A DNA stretch of 64,000 nt from Gammaproteobacteria bacterium (GCA_027018875.1 JALUYA010000015.1:1-64000); one strand, 5' to 3'. Shown: positions 1 through 9,912, numbered from the stretch's first letter. Translations and numbers: made by a program. Notes: generated by a model not told the origin, from the letters alone.

Positions 1-58
1 ATACCACGTGCCAGGGGGCGACAATCCCCAGGGCAGTCTCGAAAAGCCGCTCGTTCAT
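1..58 (-). CDS. ISL3-family transposase, N-terminal fragment (cut by window edge)
   Basis: Only the first 19 codons lie in the window, read from an ATG at 58 toward base 1. The peptide MNERLFETALGIVAPWHVV resembles the start of ISL3-family transposases, which open with a short helix and a conserved LG(I/L)..PW.V stretch before a zinc-binding region. The rest of the gene lies outside, so integrity cannot be judged. It runs in the same direction as the sugar-phosphate operon upstream of it. The call rests on recall of the family's N-terminal pattern alone. Confidence 0.6.
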   Translation of the reverse strand, partial: MNERLFETALGIVAPWHVV

Positions 59-132
59 CAGGGTCCGGTCCGTTATCAGTGAGGTACGGCTACTATAGGG
101 CCGCCCACTCAGATTTCAAAAGAGGCTTTTTT
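1..132 (-). mobile_element. Likely end of an ISL3-type insertion sequence
   Basis: The transposase start at 58 implies that one end of the element lies between there and the end of pgl at 173. The stretch at about 98-132 (GC-rich, then AGATTTCAAAAGAGGC and a T run) is a candidate terminal inverted repeat, since ISL3-type ends are tens of bases long and start G-rich. The other end and the 8-bp target duplication are outside the window, so the boundary is inferred. Confidence 0.35.
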
Positions 133-172
133 ACTCATTGAGATTTCACATAATGCAATTCGAAAAATGGTT

Positions 173-847
173 TTATCCGGTACCCACTGCCTTATTGTCG
201 GCGAGTAGAATACATTGTTTGGCATTAAGCCGGGCTGCTGGTAAAGTGGCATCCCCCGCAAGCAACCCCTCCACCGCAGGACGCTTGTCGGCGCCGGTAA
301 CGAGCCAGAATATGAGGCGTGCCCGGTTCAAAAGCGGGTAGGTCAGGGTCATTCGCCGATGCCCTTGATAGGCATCGCTACTCCAGGCGACATCATGATA
401 GTATTCATCGAGTAGCGGATCGCCGGGAACCAGCGAGGCGGTGTGCCCGTCCTTGCCAAGTCCCAAATGAACCAGATCAAGAACAGGCGGTTGGCCAAGC
501 AGTTCCGCGAGCCGGGCGGCATAGATGGAGGCACCTACCATGCCTGCTTCCACCGGCATGGGTTCGATACGAGCCCGAGAGGGAAGGGCGGCAAGTAGAT
601 GGGTTAGATTACGTTGATCGTCGCCGCTGGCACAATCGCGTTCGTCCACCTGGAAAAAAATAATTTTCTCCCAGGGCAGTTCACGCTTAGCCAGCTCCTG
701 AAACATAGGCCATGGCGTACGGCCTCCGCTTAAGGCGACAAAGGCCGTACCACGATCCCGGATTGCCTTGAGTACGGTAGTGACGATCAATTCCGCCCCG
801 GCGTGTGCTGCATCGAAGGGCCCGGAGAATACTTCGAGCCGGATCAT
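173..847 (-). CDS. pgl: 6-phosphogluconolactonase
   Basis: Hydrolyses 6-phosphoglucono-1,5-lactone to 6-phosphogluconate, the second step of the oxidative pentose phosphate pathway, in the cytoplasm. The 224-residue product has the DevB/SOL family marks: SGGRTP near the N-terminus, VDERD in the middle and GLGKDGHTASL, which carries the catalytic histidine region. The start at 847 was chosen because its ATG overlaps the TGA of the preceding phosphatase gene (ATGA) and has AGGAG about ten bases upstream; a longer reading from 880 would run into that gene. It is the last gene of the zwf operon and follows the enzyme that makes its substrate by one gene. Confidence 0.93.
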   Translation of the reverse strand: MIRLEVFSGPFDAAHAGAELIVTTVLKAIRDRGTAFVALSGGRTPWPMFQELAKRELPWEKIIFFQVDERDCASGDDQRNLTHLLAALPSRARIEPMPVEAGMVGASIYAARLAELLGQPPVLDLVHLGLGKDGHTASLVPGDPLLDEYYHDVAWSSDAYQGHRRMTLTYPLLNRARLIFWLVTGADKRPAVEGLLAGDATLPAARLNAKQCILLADNKAVGTG

Positions 848-1443
848 GATTCGTTGCTCCTGGCGGGGCTGGCATTCCACAGAGAGATAACGCGATAGGC
901 ATGCTCATATCCAAGTTTCGATATCGCGCTCGCGTTCAGGACGAGACGTTGCCCGGCCTCAGCGGGAAGTCCTATCCAGCGCGAGGCAAGAACCCGTAAA
1001 AAGTGCCCGTGGGAAAACACCAGGATATCGCCATTCGTCCGGATCAGTTGTTCGATTGCGGCATCCGCCCGCTGTTCGACCTGGCGCAGGCTTTCCCCGT
1101 GAGGAACAGCGGCACTCCAGATGAGCCAGTCTCGTCCTCGTTCGTGGCGGATATCGGCAGAAGTGCGACCTTCGAATTCGCCATAGTCCCATTCGCGCAG
1201 CAGCGGGAGAATTTTTGGATTTGGAAAACCCGCTAATCGAGCCGTTTCCCTGGCTCGAGATAGTGGTGAGGTGAAAACGGCCGCAAAATGAGTTCCGATA
1301 CGATCGATTTCCCGCCCCAGCTTGCGCGCCTGGCTTTGGCCACGGAGATTCAGGGGAACGTCCGTCAAACCAGTGTGCCTTCCCTTGGCGCTCCAATCGG
1401 TTTCGCCGTGACGCGTAACCCAAAGCACGGAAGGTTTTGTCAT
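844..1443 (-). CDS. SHB17-like histidine phosphatase, probable sedoheptulose-1,7-bisphosphatase
   Basis: A 199-residue protein of the histidine phosphatase (phosphoglycerate mutase) superfamily. RHGETDW carries the phospho-accepting histidine and FSHGH the second catalytic histidine. The segment [11 protein letters not shown] and the later P-x-GES resemble yeast SHB17, which removes the C1 phosphate of sedoheptulose 1,7-bisphosphate, and its bacterial relatives. Placed between zwf and pgl, such a phosphatase would drive carbon irreversibly into sedoheptulose 7-phosphate, the substrate of transaldolase and phosphoketolase. Start chosen at 1443 because ATGA overlaps the zwf stop. Substrate is inferred from motif and context; a broad-specificity sugar phosphatase is the main alternative. 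Confidence 0.75.
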   Translation of the reverse strand: MTKPSVLWVTRHGETDWSAKGRHTGLTDVPLNLRGQSQARKLGREIDRIGTHFAAVFTSPLSRARETARLAGFPNPKILPLLREWDYGEFEGRTSADIRHERGRDWLIWSAAVPHGESLRQVEQRADAAIEQLIRTNGDILVFSHGHFLRVLASRWIGLPAEAGQRLVLNASAISKLGYEHAYRVISLWNASPARSNES

Positions 1444-2825
1444 GCCTCCGGCTTGTGCCATCCGCCCTGCGAGGCGGTCAGGGCATAGGCTTCATCCGGA
1501 CCCCAGGAACCCGGATCGTAGTAATAAACCGGGGTTTTCATCGTCAGAATGGGATCGATGATGCACCAGGCTGCTTCCACCCCATCGCGACGCGCAAACA
1601 AAGCTTGATCTCCCTTGAGTGCATCGCCGATCAGGCGTTGATAGGGGAGAGCGTCCTCGGATTGGTCGCTCACTACTTCCAGTTCCGTGGTCCGCCCCGA
1701 CAGGGTTTCTCCGGGCTGTTTGGAGCGTGCTCCCAGGGCGATTTCAACGCGGTCGGGCCCAAGGCGAAAACGGAAGTAATTGACATTGCCCGCTATCGGC
1801 TCCTGGAAGATGTCATGCGGTGGGCGACGTAACCGAATGAAAACTTCGGTCGCCGTCACCGGCAGGCGTTTCCCGGTACGGATGAATATGGGCACATCGG
1901 ACCAGCGCCAATTATCGATGTGTACCCGCATGGCGGCAAAGGTTTCAATATTCGAATTGGGGTGGACTCCGGCCTCATTGCGGTAGCCCTGGAATTGCCC
2001 GCGTACCAGGCTGCGACCGGTTAGTGGGCGTACGGAACGCAGTAGTTTGACTTTCTCATCCCGCAGAGATCGAGCGTCGCTGCCGATGGGGGGCTCCATG
2101 CACAAGATGGCAATCACTTGCAACAGGTGGTTTTGCACGACATCACGAATAGCACCCACCTCATCATAAAATGCACCGCGGCCTTCGACCCCAAATTTTT
2201 CGGCCATGGTGATCTGGATGGATTCGACATAGGTACGATCCCAGATCGGTTCGAGAAAGGTATTGGCGAAGCGGAAATACAGTAGATTCTGCACCGGCTC
2301 TTTTCCCAGGTAATGATCGATGCGAAATACCTGTTCCTCGGGGAAAAACCGTAGCAGAATGCGATCGAGTTCCTGTGCCGATTTCAAGTCGCGCCCAAAC
2401 GGCTTTTCCACTACCACTCGTCCCTGCCGGGACAGTTTCGCTTGGTGCAAGCCTTCGATGACGGTAGAAAAGAGACTTGGCGGGATAGCCAAGTAGAATA
2501 GCGGATGCGAGGTTTGCTTGAGTTTTATTGCTAAAGAGTTATAGATGGTGTCGCTACGGTAATCCCCGTCGATATATTCCAGGCGGGAGAGCAAGCGCTC
2601 GATAGCCGATTGGTCATCATTGCGGCCATGCTCCTTGATACTAGCCCGGACCCGCTCACGCAGTTTTTCGATATCCCATCCGGACTTCGCCACTCCGATG
2701 ATTGGCACATCGAGCAGGCGGTTGATTTCCAGTCGTTCCAGGGAGGGAAAGATTTTTTTATAGGCTAAGTCGCCCGTAGCGCCAAATAGAACCAAGGCAT
2801 CGGATTTTTGTGGGGGCTCCGTCAT
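1440..2825 (-). CDS. zwf: Glucose-6-phosphate 1-dehydrogenase
   Basis: Oxidises glucose 6-phosphate to 6-phosphogluconolactone with reduction of NAD(P)+, the entry to the oxidative pentose phosphate pathway. The 461-residue length is slightly shorter than the usual 480-500. [12 protein letters not shown] is the N-terminal dinucleotide-binding loop, VVEKPFG lies in the substrate pocket and RIDHYLGKE carries the catalytic histidine and substrate-binding lysine. Its ATG at 2825 overlaps the gnd stop by ATGA and its own stop overlaps the next gene in the same way, so the genes are translationally coupled. Cofactor preference cannot be read from the sequence with confidence. Confidence 0.96.
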   Translation of the reverse strand: MTEPPQKSDALVLFGATGDLAYKKIFPSLERLEINRLLDVPIIGVAKSGWDIEKLRERVRASIKEHGRNDDQSAIERLLSRLEYIDGDYRSDTIYNSLAIKLKQTSHPLFYLAIPPSLFSTVIEGLHQAKLSRQGRVVVEKPFGRDLKSAQELDRILLRFFPEEQVFRIDHYLGKEPVQNLLYFRFANTFLEPIWDRTYVESIQITMAEKFGVEGRGAFYDEVGAIRDVVQNHLLQVIAILCMEPPIGSDARSLRDEKVKLLRSVRPLTGRSLVRGQFQGYRNEAGVHPNSNIETFAAMRVHIDNWRWSDVPIFIRTGKRLPVTATEVFIRLRRPPHDIFQEPIAGNVNYFRFRLGPDRVEIALGARSKQPGETLSGRTTELEVVSDQSEDALPYQRLIGDALKGDQALFARRDGVEAAWCIIDPILTMKTPVYYYDPGSWGPDEAYALTASQGGWHKPEA

Positions 2826-3844
2826 CCCGAGGCTCCTTTTTTCTCTGCATGTCCACCGAATTCGCTACGCATTGCAGATAAAATCTTATCGGCGAACTGG
2901 GCTTCTGCACGAGTGGAAAAACGCTCGAATAGGGCGGTCGCCAGTACTGGTGCCGGAGAACCGGATTCAACAGCGGCCCGAATCGTCCAGCGTCCTTCGC
3001 CGGAATCCGATACCCGCCCGGTAAAGTTTTTCAGTGTCGAGTCCCGTGCCAATGCGTCGGCGGTAAGATCCAGGAGCCAGGAAGCAATTACGGTGCCTCG
3101 GCGCCAAAGTTCGGTGATTTCTGGGATATCCAGATCGTAGGAATAGGCCTCGGGATCGGCGATTGGGGCGGTTTCGGCATCCCGATCCCGTTGCTTTGTG
3201 CCGACATTGGCATGAGCAAGCAGATTGAGTCCCTCCGCATAGGCGGCCATCAGGCCATATTCGATACCGTTATGCACCATTTTCACGAAATGCCCGGCTC
3301 CGGATGATCCGCAACGCAGGTAGCCTTCTACCGCCGTGCCGGCCCTCTCACCCCGTCCCGGCGTACGTGGTGCGCTGTTCTCACCGGGGCCGAGCGACTT
3401 GAAAATAGGATCAAGGTGTTTGCAGGCGGCCTCATTGCCGCCGATCATCAGGCAATATCCTCGTTCCTGTCCCCAAACGCCTCCGGAGACACCGACGTCT
3501 AGATAATGGATACCATCGGCGACAAGTTTCTTGGATCGACGTAAATCATCGCGATAATACGAATTGCCTCCATCGATGAGCATATCACCCTCATTCATCA
3601 AGGGAGCCACTTTCTCTATGGTCTGGTCTACCAGGGCCGCCGGTATCATCATCCAAACGGCACGGGGCTGTTCCAGCTTTTCCATAAATTCAAGCAGCGA
3701 GCCGGCGGGGATGGCTCCCTCGGCGGCCATTTTCTCCACGGCCGTTTCATTGACGTCGTACACTACGAGTTGATGCCCGTTCTGCATTAAACGCCGAGTC
3801 ATGTTCCCGCCCATTCGACCCAAACCAATCATTCCTATTTGCAT
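2822..3844 (-). CDS. gnd: 6-phosphogluconate dehydrogenase, decarboxylating (short form)
   Basis: Converts 6-phosphogluconate to ribulose 5-phosphate and CO2. The 340-residue protein belongs to the short class (GntZ/YqeC-like, often NAD-preferring), not the 470-residue NADP class. [12 protein letters not shown] is the Rossmann motif, [11 protein letters not shown] and [19 protein letters not shown] bind substrate, and [13 protein letters not shown] carries the catalytic lysine. The start at 3844 follows AGGAGA by six bases; a longer reading would add 33 residues with no family match. A 31-bp gap separates it from the transaldolase/isomerase gene upstream. Confidence 0.93.
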   Translation of the reverse strand: MQIGMIGLGRMGGNMTRRLMQNGHQLVVYDVNETAVEKMAAEGAIPAGSLLEFMEKLEQPRAVWMMIPAALVDQTIEKVAPLMNEGDMLIDGGNSYYRDDLRRSKKLVADGIHYLDVGVSGGVWGQERGYCLMIGGNEAACKHLDPIFKSLGPGENSAPRTPGRGERAGTAVEGYLRCGSSGAGHFVKMVHNGIEYGLMAAYAEGLNLLAHANVGTKQRDRDAETAPIADPEAYSYDLDIPEITELWRRGTVIASWLLDLTADALARDSTLKNFTGRVSDSGEGRWTIRAAVESGSPAPVLATALFERFSTRAEAQFADKILSAMRSEFGGHAEKKGASG

Positions 3845-3875
3845 GGAAATTCTCCTGTATCCTGAAGTTCCTAAA

Positions 3876-6518
3876 TTAGGAATCCTTTTCAGAAGCGAAC
3901 AGTAAAAAATCGGTAAAATCGACCCGAAAAATGCGTCGATCATATTCTTTCAGTGCCATGTAATCGCCGGCCGCCTGTGCCGCGAACAACTGCTTGAAGC
4001 TGTAGTCGCGTCCGGGAATTTTCAGGTCGGGGGCGAGATCTTCTATGAGTTGAATGAAAACCCCATTGGAGCTTCCGCCCTTATGTAGCTGCCCGGTAGA
4101 ATGAAGATAGCGAGGTCCTAATCCCAAAGTCGTGGCAACCCGGAAACGGTTACGGAGATTCTCCCGTACCAGGCCCAGTTCGGTGAAGCGTTCGGATTCC
4201 GTGGCCACATAGGCCTGAATAGCCAGGTAGTCTCCCGGATGCAGCGCTTGAAACGCTTCCGCTGCGCTCGTGATGGGAAGCTTTGGTATGCCTTCAGCCA
4301 ATACCCGGGCCGCCGCTTTTTTCGCCGCTTCCACATTGGGTTGGTTGAAGGGGTTAATGTTGAGCACCTTGCCGGCCATGGCAATGGCGAACTCCCAGCG
4401 CAGGCATTCGGCACCGATGCTGTAGCGATCCATATAGGGGAGATAAAGAACCGGGTGCCCAGCCTCGGCCAGCGCCGCAAGCCTGCCATTACCACTGTCC
4501 TCCCCCAGGCAGATGAAAAACCGGTCCGCAGCGTAAACCTCGGGTTTGCCAAGCGGCTCGTCAACCACCGGGAGGATTCCGACACCTTCCTTTCCGGTAG
4601 ATTCGGCAATCAACTGCTCCAGCCAGGTGCCGAAGGCGCGAATCTCGGGCGGCATGACCAATGTCAGTTTATCACGTCCGTGTAGAGCCGCATAACCGAT
4701 GGCGGCCCCTAAGTACAGGCCGGGATTGTTCTCCGGTTTTACGTCGGGCATGCAGGCCGTGATCATCCGCTTGGCCCGGTTTAAGAGCTCGGCCATATCG
4801 ACTGCGAGAAGCGCCGCTGCAACTAGGCCGAAGTGCGATAACGCCGAATAGCGCCCGCCAATGTCGGGATTGTTGAAAAATACCCGCCGAAATCCCCGTT
4901 CCTTGCCGATTTTTCCTAATTCTGATCCTTCGTCGGTAATTGCCGCATAGTGGTTGGAATCGGAGTTCAATGACCAGAAATAGTCCAGATGACAACGTGT
5001 TTCCAGTGTGCCACCCGATTTGGAAGCAAACAGGAACAGGGTTTGTCCTAGTGGCAATGACGCCGCAGCCTGGCGTATGGTAACGGGATTGCTGCTGTCG
5101 AGTACCAGCATCTTCAAGCCGCTGCTACCGCGAAAGGTCTGATTGAGTACCTGGGGAAAGAGACTCGAACCACCCATACCGCTCCACAGGACATGAGTGA
5201 TGCCATCCCGGTGAAGCTCCTCGACGAATTGTTTCAGGGGCGAAATTTCTGCGAGCATCTCCTGCGGCGAATCAAGCCAGCCGAGACGGTCGGAGATCTC
5301 CGTGGGATCGGGTTTCCACAAACTGTAATCACGTTGCCACATACGCTCCATGGCCTTGAGACGACTCAATTCCCGGATGGTGTCGCTGATACCGCTACCG
5401 AGCATGCCAAGGCGATTGCGTTCGCGGGCATCGATTTCCCCCAGCTCCGTGAGCCTGTTTTCGATGCGTGCCAGCAGCTTGTGGTAGGATTCACTAAATT
5501 TTTTCTTGCCCTCTTCTTGGAGTTCCCGGGCCAGCTGACGGGTGTTTATACCGGCTTTTTCAATGGCTTGAATTATATCATCGGCATTTCCTCCGTCTTC
5601 AGGAAGGGGGGAGCCGGGCATACCCTCCTTGGCAAAGGTCAATAAAGTGGACTCGGGTATGGTGTTGATTGTGTCGGGTGCCGTCAGCCCCGAGATATAA
5701 TATCCGACGGGCAAGTCTGGATCCTTGACTCCCGTGCTGGCCCACAGCAGCCGTTGCGGCAAGGCTCCATTGTTTGCCAGTTTTTTCCACCGCTCCGAGG
5801 CCAGAACCCTACGATAGGCACGGTAAGTTTGGCGACCAATTGCCAAGCCAAGCCTATTTTTCAGGTGCCCCGGCAAAATCTCCGCGCTGGCTTTGTCCCA
5901 TCTGGAAACGAATAAAGAGGCGACCGAGGGAACCTGGAGGGGGAGGCCGTCCATCAAGCGCCGTTCAATACCCCGAAGATAGGCTTCGGCAGCCGCCTGG
6001 TATTGTTCCGGGGAGAACAGCAGGGTGACATTGACTGGAATTCCTTCATAGATCAGCTGCTCGGTTATGCGAGCACCTGCCGGGGTCCCGGGAACCTTAA
6101 TCAGGAGATTTTCCCTCCTTGCCCTGGCATAGAGTTTGCGTGCCTGGGCAACAGATCCATCCATGTCATCGGCAAGTTCGGGCGATAGTTCCAGTGAGAC
6201 GAAACCATCCCGGGCGCCCGTTTTCTCATAGGTAGGTCGAAACAGCTCGGCGGCGCGAGTGAGATCTTCCAGTGCCAACTCGAAGAAGATGGCTTCGGAA
6301 TTAAGCCCGTTTTTACCCAAGTGGCTACGGATCGAGGTGTCGTAGTCATCGCTCCCGGCAATGGCGTGCTCGAAAATCGTTGGATTCGAGGTTAGCCCGG
6401 TGAGAGCATATGTGCCGAGATAGGATTCAAGCTGCCTATCATCAAGCAATCTACGGCGGATATTGTCCAGCCAAATGCTTTCTCCCAGGTCATGCAAGGC
6501 TTGCAGCGGATTCATCAT
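3876..6518 (-). CDS. Bifunctional transaldolase / glucose-6-phosphate isomerase
   Basis: An 880-residue fusion. Residues 1 to about 370 are transaldolase (class found in cyanobacteria and actinobacteria): LTSNPTIFEHAI near the N-terminus and the Schiff-base lysine at about 141 in LIKVPGT. Residues from about 400 on are glucose-6-phosphate isomerase: SKSGGTLET binds the phosphate and GIGILP-like and STGQLHKGG stretches form the active site. The fusion joins the non-oxidative pentose phosphate branch to hexose phosphates, so triose and fructose 6-phosphate made by transaldolase can recycle to glucose 6-phosphate for zwf next door. Similar tal-pgi fusions are known in several autotrophic proteobacteria. 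The ORF is intact. Confidence 0.95.
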   Translation of the reverse strand: MMNPLQALHDLGESIWLDNIRRRLLDDRQLESYLGTYALTGLTSNPTIFEHAIAGSDDYDTSIRSHLGKNGLNSEAIFFELALEDLTRAAELFRPTYEKTGARDGFVSLELSPELADDMDGSVAQARKLYARARRENLLIKVPGTPAGARITEQLIYEGIPVNVTLLFSPEQYQAAAEAYLRGIERRLMDGLPLQVPSVASLFVSRWDKASAEILPGHLKNRLGLAIGRQTYRAYRRVLASERWKKLANNGALPQRLLWASTGVKDPDLPVGYYISGLTAPDTINTIPESTLLTFAKEGMPGSPLPEDGGNADDIIQAIEKAGINTRQLARELQEEGKKKFSESYHKLLARIENRLTELGEIDARERNRLGMLGSGISDTIRELSRLKAMERMWQRDYSLWKPDPTEISDRLGWLDSPQEMLAEISPLKQFVEELHRDGITHVLWSGMGGSSLFPQVLNQTFRGSSGLKMLVLDSSNPVTIRQAAASLPLGQTLFLFASKSGGTLETRCHLDYFWSLNSDSNHYAAITDEGSELGKIGKERGFRRVFFNNPDIGGRYSALSHFGLVAAALLAVDMAELLNRAKRMITACMPDVKPENNPGLYLGAAIGYAALHGRDKLTLVMPPEIRAFGTWLEQLIAESTGKEGVGILPVVDEPLGKPEVYAADRFFICLGEDSGNGRLAALAEAGHPVLYLPYMDRYSIGAECLRWEFAIAMAGKVLNINPFNQPNVEAAKKAAARVLAEGIPKLPITSAAEAFQALHPGDYLAIQAYVATESERFTELGLVRENLRNRFRVATTLGLGPRYLHSTGQLHKGGSSNGVFIQLIEDLAPDLKIPGRDYSFKQLFAAQAAGDYMALKEYDRRIFRVDFTDFLLFASEKDS

Positions 6519-6540
6519 TTATGCCCCCAACCTCGTCGTA

Positions 6541-8958
6541 TCAATGCCTAGGCTTTTGACCTAGGCGTTTTTCAACTTCCAGCACGTATCGAGTCGTCGC
6601 CAAAACGGTATCGGCATTCAGACTCATGGAATCGATGCCGGCCTTGACGAGAAACTCCGCGATTTCCGGGTAATCCGAAGGGCCCTGGCCACACAGGCCT
6701 GAATGAATATGGTTGCGGCGACATCCTGCGATGGCTTCGCCGAGCATTTTCATGACCCCGGGATCGCGCTCGTCGTAATCAGAGGCCACAATTTCAGAGT
6801 CACGATCCACCCCGAGCACCAACTGAGTGAGATCATTGGAACCGATGGAAAAGCCATCAAACCGTTTAGAAAATTCGTCCACTTGGAGCACATTATTCGG
6901 AATTTCGCACATGGCGTAAATTTTAAGTTTATGTTCGCCGCGTTTAAGCCCGAATTTAGCCATTTGCTCAATAACCCGGTCGGCTTCGGTCACCCGGCGA
7001 ACAAACGGGATCATGAGAATGACATTGTCCAGCCCCAGGGTTTCCCGAACCCGCTGCATGGCTTCACACTCGAGTCGAAACGCTTCCTCGTAACGCGGAT
7101 GTACATAGCGTGAGGCCCCACGAAATCCTAGCATGGGGTTTTCCTCCTTGGGCTCGAAATCACCTCCACCCAGTAGAGCCGCATACTCGTTACTCTTGAA
7201 ATCGGAAAGCCTTACCACCACGGGACGGGGATAAAAGGCAGCCGCGATCGTGCCGACGGCCTCCGACAAGCGCATGACAAAATACTCGCGTCCATCCTGG
7301 TATCCTCTTGTCAAGGCTTCGATTTTTTGACGTATGAGTGTATCGGTAATCTTCTCCGGGTAAAGCAAGGCCAAAGGGTGTGCTTTGATCGACTCGTTGA
7401 TGATAAATTCAAGCCGTGCCAAGCCGACTCCGTCATTCGGTAAAAAACTGGTCTTGAAGGCCAGGGCCGGATTGCCTAAGTTAAGCATGATACGAGTGTT
7501 TGGGCGGGGTAGGGTGGAAAGATCGGTGCGTTCGATTTCAAAGGGAACCTCCCCGGCATAAACTCTGCCGACATCCCCTTCGGCACAGGAGACGGTCAGC
7601 ATTTGCCCATCTTGCAGCATTCGGGTCGCCGATTTAGTGCCGACAACGGCGGGAATACCGAGTTCGCGCGCCACGATGGCGGCATGGCAGGTCCGGCCAC
7701 CGCGGTTGGTGACGATAGCCGCGGCCTTTTTCATGATGGGTTCCCAGTCGGGTGTCGTGGTATCCGTAATCAGGACTTCGCCGGGTTTAAAGTCTTCGAG
7801 CGGTGTCTGGGTGTTGATTACCCGGGCCAAGCCACTGGCGATTTTGTTGCCGACCGCCCGTCCCATAACCAGAACTTTTCCGCTTCCCTGGATCCGGTAT
7901 TCCTCCAGTAGGGTTTCGTGACGTTGTGAGGCTACCGTCTCCGGGCGTGCCTGAACCATATAAATCAGGCCATCTTCTCCATCCTTAGCCCATTCCATAT
8001 CCATTGGACGGGGTTCACCGGCCCGTTTGCTGTAGTGGCGTTCTATTTTCAGGGCATAGTCGGCAAGCAGGAGTACATCTTCGTCATTGATCGAGAAAGC
8101 GGCTCGTTTCTCTGCCGATGTTTCAATATTTTTAACCCTTTCCGAGTCATCCTGATCGGCATATACCATGGTGAGATGTTTGCTTCCCAACCGTCGGGAC
8201 AACACGGCGCGATATCCTTTTTCAAACGTTGGCTTGTGGACATAAAACTCATCCGGGTCGATACTTCCCTGGACGATATTTTCGCCAAGCCCATAGGCCG
8301 AATTGATAAAAACCACATCGCGAAAACCCGATTCGGTATCCAGCGAAAACATGACTCCCGAAGCCCCCAAGTCCGAACGAACCATTTTCATCACGGTGAT
8401 CGAGAGACTGACATCAAAGTGATCGAATCCGCGTTCCATCCGGTAGCTGATTGCCCTGTCGGTGAAAAGGCTGGCGAAACACTGACGACAGGTATCGAGC
8501 AATTCTTCCTCGTTCCGGACATTCAGATAAGTTTCCTGTTGCCCGGCAAAACTCGCGGTAGGGAGGTCTTCTGCGGTCGCGGAGCTGCGGACTGCGAGGG
8601 AAAGCTTGTCACCATATTCCTTTTTCAAATCAAGATACGCAGAGAAGATTTCCTGTTTCAGATCATCCGGAAGAATCGCGGCATATACCAGGTCCCGGGC
8701 CCGCTTGCCACGCTCGGCCAGAGCCCTGACATCACCGGCACGGAGATCGGCAAGAGTCTTACGCAAGGGTGTTTCCAGCCCGGCAGTCTCAATAAGGTGA
8801 CGATATGCCTGAGCCGTGATCGCGTATCCATTCGGAACCCGTACTCCCTCATCGGTCAGGTTACGATACATCTCCCCCAAGGAAGCTCCCTTACCGCCGA
8901 CGAAGTTGACATCGTCGATCCCGATCTCACGAAAAAAACGAATATATTTGTAGGCCAT
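6541..8958 (-). CDS. ppsA: Phosphoenolpyruvate synthase (copy 1)
   Basis: Makes phosphoenolpyruvate from pyruvate and ATP (products AMP and phosphate), the gluconeogenic bypass of pyruvate kinase. At 805 residues it has the usual size. The N-terminal ATP-grasp half contains LAVRSSATAEDLPTASFAGQQ; the swivelling domain carries the phosphohistidine at about 425 in GGRTCHAAIVAREL; the C-terminal barrel contains GSNDLTQL and HSGLCGQGPSDYPE with the catalytic cysteine. Preceded by a toroid-repeat gene 27 bp upstream and followed by the transaldolase/isomerase 22 bp downstream. A close paralogue with the same upstream neighbour lies at 26173-28590. GGGAG precedes the ATG. Confidence 0.95.
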   Translation of the reverse strand: MAYKYIRFFREIGIDDVNFVGGKGASLGEMYRNLTDEGVRVPNGYAITAQAYRHLIETAGLETPLRKTLADLRAGDVRALAERGKRARDLVYAAILPDDLKQEIFSAYLDLKKEYGDKLSLAVRSSATAEDLPTASFAGQQETYLNVRNEEELLDTCRQCFASLFTDRAISYRMERGFDHFDVSLSITVMKMVRSDLGASGVMFSLDTESGFRDVVFINSAYGLGENIVQGSIDPDEFYVHKPTFEKGYRAVLSRRLGSKHLTMVYADQDDSERVKNIETSAEKRAAFSINDEDVLLLADYALKIERHYSKRAGEPRPMDMEWAKDGEDGLIYMVQARPETVASQRHETLLEEYRIQGSGKVLVMGRAVGNKIASGLARVINTQTPLEDFKPGEVLITDTTTPDWEPIMKKAAAIVTNRGGRTCHAAIVARELGIPAVVGTKSATRMLQDGQMLTVSCAEGDVGRVYAGEVPFEIERTDLSTLPRPNTRIMLNLGNPALAFKTSFLPNDGVGLARLEFIINESIKAHPLALLYPEKITDTLIRQKIEALTRGYQDGREYFVMRLSEAVGTIAAAFYPRPVVVRLSDFKSNEYAALLGGGDFEPKEENPMLGFRGASRYVHPRYEEAFRLECEAMQRVRETLGLDNVILMIPFVRRVTEADRVIEQMAKFGLKRGEHKLKIYAMCEIPNNVLQVDEFSKRFDGFSIGSNDLTQLVLGVDRDSEIVASDYDERDPGVMKMLGEAIAGCRRNHIHSGLCGQGPSDYPEIAEFLVKAGIDSMSLNADTVLATTRYVLEVEKRLGQKPRH

Positions 8959-8985
8959 GATGGAACTCCCAAATAAAAAAGAGGA

Positions 8986-9912
8986 TCAGCGATTCTTGTG
9001 GTCTAGTTTAACCAGTAAACGCACCGCCCAATAAGTATCTTCCAGAGTCGGCATAGCGCCCAGTTGCCTGGAAAAACCGCCCCCGGGGCGTTGGCAGGCG
9101 GCAATCGTTCTAAAAATGGCCTGAACATACCGCGGTGCAGCGCCAAATGCGCGCATAAGGTCAACGCCGGCATTGAGCACTTCAATCGTGCTGCTGCGAC
9201 CATGAGGTACGGCGCGGAATCCAAAGAGTGGATCCTCGCAGGAGCGGGAAAAAGCCAGCATTCGCCGATTGGGAAGCAGGTCGGCAACCTGAATCAAGCG
9301 TAAGGCCTGGGCCGTATCCACCAGGTTTGGCGCACCACGAACAAAGGCACCACCCGGTTCCGACATTTCGTCCAGCGCGGTGGCTACAGCCTCTTGGCAT
9401 CGTTCCAGGACGGTAACGACGTGGAACCGCCGGGCAAGATCAATAAACCGAGTTAGCTCCAGCAACCTGGGTGAATCGGCTTCACCCTCTACCTGAGTAA
9501 GGAGAATATCCGATCGCCGGGTAAGCCAGGGAACCACGTCTTGCCGGGGAGCCGCGTCAAGAAAATCCAGAGCCAGTAGAGTGTACCAGGCAGTTGCCAG
9601 GGCGGAATAGGAACCATCATCGCCTTGAATTGCGCCGAGCCAGCGGCGACAAGATTCCGCGTGGGGTATATCGACTTCGAAGAATCGCAGAATAGCCAGG
9701 GCATGATAAGTATCCGCGGCTCCAGGTTCTTCAACACCCCAGCTGCGATAATAGGAAAAGCCTCCGGAGGGTGTTTGACGCCCGAGGACATAACGGATTG
9801 CCGCTTCGCAGTCCACCAGGTTCGTAGTAGACCGGTTTTTGACTAAAACATCTGTAGCGGTCACGCTGAGCCTTGCCTTGCCGAAAACATAACTATTGTA
9901 AGTCACTGACAT
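8986..9912 (-). CDS. Prenyltransferase/squalene-cyclase-like toroid repeat protein (copy 1)
   Basis: About 308 residues of repeated alpha-helical hairpins with Gly-rich turns (QTPSGGFSYYR, QGDDGSYSALATAW, EPGGAFVRG, QRPGGGFSRQLG), the signature of the alpha/alpha toroid shared by protein prenyltransferase beta subunits and terpene cyclases. I see neither the DCTE/QW-box set of squalene cyclases nor the zinc ligands of farnesyltransferase, so a catalytic role is doubtful. A paralogue at 25184-26152 also sits directly before a PEP synthase gene, which suggests a function tied to that enzyme. Start is uncertain: the ATG at 9912 has no clear ribosome site, and an internal GTG near residue 17 follows AAGG. 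Confidence 0.7.
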   Translation of the reverse strand: MSVTYNSYVFGKARLSVTATDVLVKNRSTTNLVDCEAAIRYVLGRQTPSGGFSYYRSWGVEEPGAADTYHALAILRFFEVDIPHAESCRRWLGAIQGDDGSYSALATAWYTLLALDFLDAAPRQDVVPWLTRRSDILLTQVEGEADSPRLLELTRFIDLARRFHVVTVLERCQEAVATALDEMSEPGGAFVRGAPNLVDTAQALRLIQVADLLPNRRMLAFSRSCEDPLFGFRAVPHGRSSTIEVLNAGVDLMRAFGAAPRYVQAIFRTIAACQRPGGGFSRQLGAMPTLEDTYWAVRLLVKLDHKNR

